DNA of 11,119 nt, taken from assembly GCA_003266145.1 (NCBI GenBank), contig MVJJ01000156.1, forward strand, positions 1 to 11,119. Reading direction: 5' to 3'. Source of the DNA: Methanosphaera sp. SHI613. Lineage in GTDB: Archaea > Methanobacteriota > Methanobacteria > Methanobacteriales > Methanobacteriaceae. The notes beneath the pieces are model-generated. The model was not told the DNA's origin and did no database searches. It saw only the letters and a list, made by a program, of their open reading frames with translations. The translations under genes and the position numbers were made by a program. This document shows, one piece after another, positions 7,354 through 11,119 of the stretch; the first letter of the stretch is position 1; each line of letters starts with the position of its first letter.

Positions 7354-8112
7354 TTAAAATTTACCGAGAGTATCTCCTCTAAGTCCACGTCTTAATGTTT
7401 CAAGGGAGATAATGTCATTGAAGTTGATGTTTCCGAGATTCACATCATTTCCTAATTTCAATATCAATTCTACCTGTTGGTTTTTGTTTGGAGCTTCCCA
7501 CATTATCTTATCAGCATCTGTGCTGTTGTGAATCAGTTCCAGTTCATCATTCTTGATATTTCCCTTGTCGTCATAGATACCGATATTCTTACCGCTTTCC
7601 CTACCTTCGATAATGACCAAATCAGATCCATGTTCCAGGTCATTGTTTATCAATTCTATTCTCTGCTCGGTAGAGTACTGGTGGTCCATTTCAGGATTTT
7701 TCTTACCAATTTCACTTAACGTGTAGAAGCCAGCATCTTTTGCCATTTCTATAGCATCATATCTTTTTGAATCATCTATTGTGGTAGATCCGTCAGATAT
7801 TTCAACTGCATCAAAGCCAAGCTTGTCAAGTTGTTCGAAGAATTCATCTAACTTGTCATACTTGTTTGCCAGTTCAAATAAAGTTCCACCGGTATATGTT
7901 TTGATGTCATATGATTGGTATAATTGGTTTTTGTCCTTGATTAACTCTTCTTCATATAATATGGATGTTCCCCAACCGAATTTTAATAAATTAAAATATT
8001 CTCCCGTTAGTTTTAATGAGTCTTCCACATAATCGTATCCAAAACCTTTGTCTAAAACCATTGTATTGGCAGTAACAGTTTGGACTTTGTCTAAAAATGA
8101 GAACGCTTTCAT
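7354..8112 (-). CDS. comA: Phosphosulfolactate synthase ComA (coenzyme M biosynthesis)
   Basis: ComA adds sulfite to phosphoenolpyruvate to give (R)-phosphosulfolactate, the first step of coenzyme M synthesis by the methanogen route. From the ATG at 8112 the protein is 252 residues, the usual family length, with a TIM-barrel layout. Visible motifs are KFGWGTS (44-50), YTGGTLFE (73-80), EISDGS (104-109), LSEIGKK (132-138), IIEGRESG (167-174), WEAPNKNQQ (205-213) and LETLRRGLRGDTL (238-250). The reading frame stays open to an ATG at 8211. I prefer 8112 because AAGGAT (8122-8127) sits 9 nt upstream, MKAFSFL resembles the family's N-terminus, and the 33 extra residues are unlike the family. No other com genes are nearby. 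All the motifs expected of an active enzyme are present. Confidence 0.95.
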   Translation of the reverse strand: MKAFSFLDKVQTVTANTMVLDKGFGYDYVEDSLKLTGEYFNLLKFGWGTSILYEEELIKDKNQLYQSYDIKTYTGGTLFELANKYDKLDEFFEQLDKLGFDAVEISDGSTTIDDSKRYDAIEMAKDAGFYTLSEIGKKNPEMDHQYSTEQRIELINNDLEHGSDLVIIEGRESGKNIGIYDDKGNIKNDELELIHNSTDADKIMWEAPNKNQQVELILKLGNDVNLGNINFNDIISLETLRRGLRGDTLGKF

Positions 8113-8146
8113 GTTTATCTTATCCTTAATTGTCTTTTTAATCATT

Positions 8147-8160
8147 TGGAAAAAATATTT
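8147..8160 (-). repeat. 14-nt direct repeat, copy 1 (comA-proximal)
   Basis: TGGAAAAAATATTT on the plus strand, identical to a copy 66 nt to the right. With the preceding bases, 17 of 19 positions match (8142-8160 against 8208-8226). Read on the minus strand this copy offers an AAATATTTTTT string about 35-45 nt before the comA ATG, so it could include the comA TATA box. Confidence 0.5.
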
Positions 8161-8212
8161 CCCATACAGTATATTATTAATTTTTTTGATTACTATAATT
8201 AATATTTTCACA

Positions 8213-8226
8213 TGGAAAAAATATTT
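8213..8226 (+). repeat. 14-nt direct repeat, copy 2
   Basis: Exact second copy of TGGAAAAAATATTT. It ends 43 nt before the possible small ORF at 8270 and could instead act as an AT-rich promoter element for plus-strand transcription. Confidence 0.5.
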
Positions 8227-8269
8227 AAGATATTAAATATAATTATTATCTTGGAGAGAATATCCAAAA

Positions 8270-8347
8270 ATGAAAAAATTTAATATTAGATATACGAATA
8301 TATCAGATTATATTAACTCAAGTTTATATATTTCTAAGAACAAATAA
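8270..8347 (+). CDS. Possible 25-residue peptide
   Basis: ATG at 8270 opens a 25-codon frame (MKKFNIRYTNIS at the start, TAA at 8345-8347), preceded 11 nt upstream by GGAGAG (8253-8258). The same GGA can pair with TCCAA (8263-8267) in a 5-bp hairpin. Nothing is recognised in the peptide, and a frame this short is easily random. It is listed because it is one of the few short frames here with a ribosome-binding-like site. Confidence 0.15.
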   Translation: MKKFNIRYTNISDYINSSLYISKNK

Positions 8348-8364
8348 ATATAATAATATAAGAT

Positions 8365-8384
8365 TAATTATTTTAAAATAATTA
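8365..8384. repeat. 20-bp perfect palindrome upstream of ftsZ, copy 1
   Basis: TAATTATTTTAAAATAATTA is its own reverse complement. Its 9-nt arms, TAATTATTT and AAATAATTA, recur exactly at 8551-8571 with a 3-nt instead of a 2-nt centre. It could be an operator or just low-complexity DNA. Confidence 0.45.
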
Positions 8385-8514
8385 TGTATCATATAATTAA
8401 TATTGACAAATATTATACAATATAATATCATAATGATAGGTATAAAATTAATATATATGTCCATTATGGGAATTAAAGCAGTTCTATCTGTATTTAATAT
8501 GTATCTATTGTATT

Positions 8515-8534
8515 AACTATTCAAAATAGTTTTT
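8515..8534 (+). terminator. Hairpin plus short T run upstream of ftsZ
   Basis: AACTATT (8515-8521) and AATAGTT (8525-8531) pair around a CAA loop and run into T residues up to 8534. It resembles a terminator for a short plus-strand transcript ending before the ftsZ promoter. Such a transcript is not otherwise shown. Confidence 0.3.
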
Positions 8535-8550
8535 AGTGATGGTGTTAACG

Positions 8551-8571
8551 TAATTATTTATAAAATAATTA
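8551..8571 (+). promoter_or_regulatory. Candidate ftsZ TATA box inside a palindrome (copy 2)
   Basis: ATTTATAAAAT at 8556-8566 is the best archaeal TATA match for ftsZ. It would give a start near 8590 and a leader of about 40 nt. It is embedded in arms TAATTATTT and AAATAATTA around ATA, the same arms as the palindrome at 8365. A factor binding the palindrome would compete with TBP, but no regulator is known from the sequence. Confidence 0.4.
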
Positions 8572-8619
8572 AATAATACCAAAATATTAAAAACTGTTAT
8601 ATTAATTTATAATTATTGT

Positions 8620-8633
8620 GAGGGTGTTAAGTG
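8620..8633 (+). promoter_or_regulatory. Ribosome binding site and GTG start of ftsZ
   Basis: GAGGGTG (8620-8626) lies 4 nt before the GTG at 8631-8633. No in-frame ATG lies nearby, so GTG initiation is supported. Confidence 0.7.
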
Positions 8634-9779
8634 AAATCTCTAATTAAAGACAGCTTAAATGATACAAAAGCTAAAACTACAGAAAGACCAAATATCGCTA
8701 GTTCAAATTTAGACGATGTAAATCAAAAATTAGTCGATATTATCAATAGAAGCAGAGCAAAAATATATGTTATAGGAGCTGGTGGAGCAGGAAACAATAC
8801 AATTTCACGTCTTGGTGAAATAGGTATTGAAGGAGCAGAAACCATTTCTATAAATACTGATGCACAAGATTTATTCTTCTGTAAATCCAATGAAAAAATA
8901 TTAATTGGTGAAGAAACCTGTGGTGGATTAGGTGCAGGTGGAATCCCTGATGTTGGAGAAGCAAGTGCTGAAGAAAGTGAAGAAGAAATAAAAAGACAAA
9001 TCGATGGAGCAGACATGGTATTCGTTACCTGCGGACTTGGTGGAGGAACAGGTACGGGTTCAGCACCAGTTATCAGTAGAATAGCACAAAAATGCGGTGC
9101 ATTAACCATAGCCGTAGTAACAATGCCATTCAGTGCAGAAGGTTTAAGAAGAAGAGAAAACGCTGAAAAAGGTCTTGAAAAATTACAAGCAGCAGCAGAT
9201 ACAGTACTGGTTATACCTAACGATAAACTCTTAGAAGTTGCTCCAAGTTTACCAATCAACAAAGCATTCATGGTTTCAGATGAATTATTAGGTAGAGCTG
9301 TAAAAGGTATAACAGAATTAATCACAAAACCTGGACTTGTAAGTTTAGACTTTGCAGATATAAAAAGTGTAATGAAAGATAGTGGAATGGCAATGATTGG
9401 TATGGGTGAATCCGATACTGGCGACAGGGCTATTGAATCCGTACATGAAGCTCTTAACAGTCCATTACTTGACTTAGACATATCCAATGCTAAAAGCGCA
9501 CTTATTAACATCAGTGGAAGTAACGATTTAACATTAAACGAAGCTGAGAAAATAGTACAAATAGTAGCTGATGAATTGGACCCAGAAGCAAACATCATTT
9601 GGGGTACACAAATACAGGATGACCTTGCAAGCACTGTAAGAACAACAATTGTAGTAGCAGGTGTAAGTTCTCCATCCATACTTGGTTCATCAAGTGATGG
9701 ATACAAAGAAAAACCTCGTGGTGAAGAAGCACCAGCATCAGATGCTGATTTAGAAGGATTTATTGATGACGTATTCTAA
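8631..9779 (+). CDS. ftsZ: Cell division protein FtsZ (archaeal FtsZ1-like)
   Basis: FtsZ is a tubulin-like GTPase that polymerises into the division ring at midcell. The 382-residue product has a variable N-terminal extension (about 1-43), the nucleotide-binding loop IGAGGAGNN (48-56), INTDAQDL (74-81), GLGAGG (99-104), the tubulin signature GGGTGTGS (137-144), TMPFSAEGLRRRENA (164-178) and IPNDKLL (195-201). The synergy loop is SLDFADIK (238-245), with Ser238 where the common motif has Asn. After about residue 345 a short charged tail ends in DLEGFIDDVF, probably the partner-binding peptide. It starts with GTG, as its GAGGGTG site indicates. It heads the ftsZ-secE-spt5-L11 order often seen in euryarchaea, but the 386-nt gap and a terminator suggest separate transcription from secE. 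Confidence 0.97.
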   Translation: MKSLIKDSLNDTKAKTTERPNIASSNLDDVNQKLVDIINRSRAKIYVIGAGGAGNNTISRLGEIGIEGAETISINTDAQDLFFCKSNEKILIGEETCGGLGAGGIPDVGEASAEESEEEIKRQIDGADMVFVTCGLGGGTGTGSAPVISRIAQKCGALTIAVVTMPFSAEGLRRRENAEKGLEKLQAAADTVLVIPNDKLLEVAPSLPINKAFMVSDELLGRAVKGITELITKPGLVSLDFADIKSVMKDSGMAMIGMGESDTGDRAIESVHEALNSPLLDLDISNAKSALINISGSNDLTLNEAEKIVQIVADELDPEANIIWGTQIQDDLASTVRTTIVVAGVSSPSILGSSSDGYKEKPRGEEAPASDADLEGFIDDVF

Positions 9780-9781
9780 AT

Positions 9782-9813
9782 ATGAGTTTCATATTTAATA
9801 CCTCATTTTTTTT
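9782..9813 (+). terminator. ftsZ terminator: small hairpin and T8
   Basis: ATGAG (9782-9786) can pair with CTCAT (9802-9806) across a 15-nt loop, and T8 occupies 9806-9813. It begins 3 nt after the ftsZ stop. The T tract is the stronger part of the evidence. Confidence 0.55.
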
Positions 9814-9951
9814 CTTGTATAATAACATTATTTTTATAGTTTTCTATTTTTCATAATAACATAAGTAAATTTAATTTTAATTTAGACTATCGGTAAATTT
9901 TCATAGAAATCTAAGAAATATTATTTAAAATTTTTAAAAAATCTCATTGGA

Positions 9952-9980
9952 TAAAATACCATATAATTAAGGGTATTTTA
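9952..9980. repeat. Strong hairpin in the ftsZ-secE spacer
   Basis: TAAAATACC (9952-9960) and GGTATTTTA (9972-9980) are exact reverse complements around an 11-nt loop. It is well clear of the ftsZ T8 tract and of the secE promoter, so it is neither gene's obvious terminator or operator. Confidence 0.55.
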
Positions 9981-10108
9981 CTACAAGAAATATTATACGT
10001 TTATTAAAAAATATTTCATACTCGGATCGTATGTTGATGATCAAAAAAATCTATGATAAACTTATTTTCAACTTCCATAAAATAAAAAGATTTATTAATA
10101 GTTAGAAG

Positions 10109-10122
10109 TATATATTATATAT
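10109..10122 (+). promoter_or_regulatory. Candidate TATA box of the secE-spt5-L11 run
   Basis: TATATATTATATAT lies about 60-70 nt before the secE ATG, which would leave a leader of about 40 nt. TTTATTAA at 10091-10098 is an alternative. Confidence 0.4.
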
Positions 10123-10181
10123 GATCCCTATCTTAGGTTTTAAATTTCTCATTTTATGAATTTTTAATGCAGGTAGTTATA

Positions 10182-10367
10182 ATGAATATAAACAAAGAAT
10201 CAATAAATAGTTTTTTAAAACAGTGTGAAAGAGTTTTACGAGTGTCCAAAAAACCTGATGCGGATGAATATAAAACAGTGGCAAAAGTTACTGGTTTAGG
10301 AATAATCATTATTGGGGTTGTTGGATTTATAGTATCAATACTATCTCAAGTATTATTCTATTCATAA
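10182..10367 (+). CDS. secE: Preprotein translocase subunit SecE (Sec61 gamma)
   Basis: SecE is the small clamp subunit of the SecYEG/Sec61 channel in the cytoplasmic membrane. The 61-residue product has an amphipathic N-terminal helix with FLKQCERVLRVSKKPDADEY (11-30), the typical archaeal SecE pattern, and one membrane span at about 39-58 (IIIIGVVGFIVSILSQVLFY). An in-frame ATG at 10167 would add five residues (MQVVI). I prefer 10182 because AGGTAG (10171-10176) lies 5 nt upstream and the family usually begins close to this point. The gene is followed 81 nt later by spt5, the standard partner order in archaea. The call rests on size, topology and neighbours as much as on motifs. Confidence 0.9.
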   Translation: MNINKESINSFLKQCERVLRVSKKPDADEYKTVAKVTGLGIIIIGVVGFIVSILSQVLFYS

Positions 10368-10448
10368 ACATAATAATAGTAACAAGGAGTATTTATTACT
10401 CTTAATTTAAAATGAAGAAAGTTATCTCAAAGAGGAAAAAGTGAAAAA

Positions 10449-10892
10449 ATGATATATGCAATGAGAGCAATAATGGGACGTGAACAAGCAGCCGTAGACT
10501 TGTTAGCACAAAGTGTTAAACATGAAGATTTAGGCGTAACCGCAATATTATTACCTGAAGGTATGAAAGGTTACTTCTTTGTCGAATCTACTAAAGCGTT
10601 AGATATTAGGCATCATGCATTAAAAGTTCCTAATTTGAGAGGTATGGTCGAAGGCGATGTATCTTTTGATGAAATAACTCAATATTTAAACCCAGAACCT
10701 GCTATGAGCAATATTGTCAAAGGCAGTATTGTTGAATTAACTTCTGGTCCGTTTAAAGATGAAAAAGCAAAAGTGGTTCGTATCGATGAAGCCAAAGAAG
10801 ACGTGGTATTGGAGTTAATTGAAGCAGCAGTACCGATACCTGTTACCGTCAAGGGTGACCAAATCAGATTAATACAAAAGGAGGCTGAATAG
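10449..10892 (+). CDS. spt5: Transcription elongation factor Spt5 (NusG family)
   Basis: Spt5 binds the RNA polymerase clamp, usually together with Spt4, and increases processivity. The 147-residue product has the archaeal two-domain form. The NGN domain occupies about 1-83 (IYAMRAIMGRE at the start, LPEGMKGYFFVE at 35-46), and a C-terminal KOW domain about 88-143 (GSIVELTSGPFKDEKAKVVRI). Length and layout are normal. The ribosome binding site is weak: GAGG lies 13 nt before the ATG and GTGA only 4 nt before it. A ten-codon frame (MKKVISKRKK, 10412-10444) ends 4 nt ahead of the ATG and could in principle couple initiation. The spt5 stop TAG shares its last G with the GTG start of the L11 gene, implying coupled translation. 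Spt4 is not encoded here. Confidence 0.95.
   Translation: MIYAMRAIMGREQAAVDLLAQSVKHEDLGVTAILLPEGMKGYFFVESTKALDIRHHALKVPNLRGMVEGDVSFDEITQYLNPEPAMSNIVKGSIVELTSGPFKDEKAKVVRIDEAKEDVVLELIEAAVPIPVTVKGDQIRLIQKEAE
10878..10885 (+). promoter_or_regulatory. Ribosome binding site of the L11 gene
   Basis: AAGGAGGC, a near-perfect Shine-Dalgarno sequence within the last codons of spt5, lies 6 nt before the GTG at 10892. It supports the GTG as the start. Confidence 0.8.
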
Positions 10893-11119
10893 TGGCTAGT
10901 CAAACTATTGAAATCCTAGTGGAAGGTGGAAAAGCCACACCGGGACCACCATTAGGTCCAGCTATAGGTCCATTAGGTATTAATATGATGCAAGTTGTTG
11001 AAGAAATCAACAAAAAAACTGCAGATTTCAGTGGTATGAAAGTACCTGTAAAAATAACTGCTGATATGGATACTAAAGAATTTGAAGTATCTGTAGGAAC
11101 ACCACCTACAACAGCACTA
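10892..11119 (+). CDS. rpl11: Large ribosomal subunit protein L11, partial (5' end)
   Basis: L11 binds 23S rRNA at the GTPase-associated centre at the base of the ribosomal stalk. The window holds the first 76 codons, from a GTG start, and the frame runs off the right edge. The translation begins MASQTIEILVEGGKATPG and continues with PPLGPAIGPLGINMMQVV, the highly conserved L11 N-terminal segment. DFSGMKVPVKITAD and VGTPPTTAL follow, typical of the archaeal form. The GTG overlaps the spt5 TAG by one base, and a strong AAGGAGGC lies just upstream. In archaea L11 is typically followed by L1, L10 and L12, which would lie beyond the window. The truncation is due to the window edge only. Confidence 0.97.
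   Translation, partial: MASQTIEILVEGGKATPGPPLGPAIGPLGINMMQVVEEINKKTADFSGMKVPVKITADMDTKEFEVSVGTPPTTAL

Larger units (their letters stand above)
8113..8630. promoter_or_regulatory. 518-nt divergent intergenic region between comA and ftsZ
   Basis: This stretch holds the promoters of both divergent genes and has no large ORF. From left to right it contains the comA ribosome binding site, two copies of a 14-nt direct repeat, a possible 25-codon ORF with a GGAG-type site, a 20-bp palindrome (8365-8384), a hydrophobic 27-codon ORF without a ribosome binding site (8433-8516), a 7-bp hairpin followed by T residues (8515-8534), a second palindrome spanning the best ftsZ TATA box, and the ftsZ ribosome binding site. 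Most of it is well above 80% A+T by eye, so short repeats can occur by chance. Confidence 0.6.
9814..10166. other. Intergenic region between ftsZ and secE
   Basis: No convincing gene in about 350 nt. It is AT-rich with two structured patches: a 9-bp hairpin at 9952-9980, and a pair of small inverted repeats at 10017-10044 that is less AT-rich than its surroundings. A TATA-like string at 10109-10122 precedes secE. A 24-codon frame at 10031 has no clear ribosome binding site. The structured patches could belong to a small RNA, which cannot be settled from the sequence alone. Confidence 0.5.

Noticed and set aside
8113..8211. 33-residue N-terminal extension of ComA from the upstream ATG at 8211
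   Set aside because: It lacks a ribosome site, is unlike the family, and would exceed the normal length. The ATG at 8112 has AAGGAT at good spacing.
8403..8426. TTGACA followed by TATAAT, like a bacterial sigma-70 promoter
   Set aside because: The spacer is 12 nt rather than about 17, and the gene content is archaeal, which uses TATA/BRE promoters.
8723..9706. Long 327-codon open frame on the minus strand inside ftsZ
   Set aside because: It is a shadow of the ftsZ reading frame. Its Ser/Pro/Ile-rich translation matches no family, and ftsZ is certain.
10034..10070. TTGATGA and ATGATAA, resembling C and C' boxes of a C/D guide RNA
   Set aside because: No CTGA D or D' box is found at suitable distances, so a C/D RNA is not supported.
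10031..10105. 24-codon frame starting ATG at 10031
   Set aside because: No convincing ribosome binding site, and a composition expected of random AT-rich DNA.
1..11119. Mobile elements, CRISPR arrays, tRNA or rRNA genes, defence genes
   Set aside because: No transposase, integrase or regularly spaced repeats, no cloverleaf-like segment, and no recognisable defence protein were found.

Overview
The window reads as the chromosome of a hydrogen-using methanogenic archaeon of the order Methanobacteriales, most like Methanosphaera or possibly Methanobrevibacter. Genus placement is a judgement from style and gene content, not a database match. The evidence is the very AT-rich intergenic DNA, archaeal information-processing genes (TFE, SecE, Spt5, archaeal L11), coenzyme M synthesis (ComA), a TfuA homologue of the kind tied to McrA thioamidation in methanogens, a CofE-like protein and the hydrogenase maturase HypE. 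I see no mobile element, CRISPR array, tRNA or rRNA.

Layout. (1) Positions 48-3366, plus strand: a compact run of hypE, an RDD-type membrane protein with a long charged tail, and serS (TTG start). It is closed by a T9 tract. (2) 3594-4430, plus strand: a single gene for a four-CBS-domain protein, ending at a T8 tract and convergent with the next block. (3) 6243-4493, minus strand: tfe, then an HD-domain hydrolase and a TfuA-family protein. The last two overlap by 4 nt (ATGA). (4) 8112-6476, minus strand: comA followed by a divergent CofE-family paralogue, with two T8 tracts between them. (5) 8113-8630: a 518-nt divergent intergenic region rich in palindromes, a direct repeat, a terminator-like hairpin and tiny ORFs. 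(6) 8631 to the right edge, plus strand: ftsZ, a 386-nt spacer with a strong hairpin, then secE, spt5 and the start of the L11 gene, which runs off the window.

How the genes work together. Several serve core methanogen physiology: hydrogenase cofactor assembly (HypE), coenzyme M synthesis (ComA) and probable methyl-coenzyme M reductase modification (TfuA). The others are general housekeeping: seryl-tRNA charging, transcription initiation (TFE) and elongation (Spt5), protein export (SecE), the ribosomal stalk base (L11) and cell division (FtsZ).

Most of the window is ordinary core genome. The least explained items are the RDD protein with its long disordered tail, the co-translated TfuA-HD pair, the CofE-like protein without the usual catalytic-region signature or a visible ribosome binding site, and the structured non-coding stretches on either side of ftsZ.
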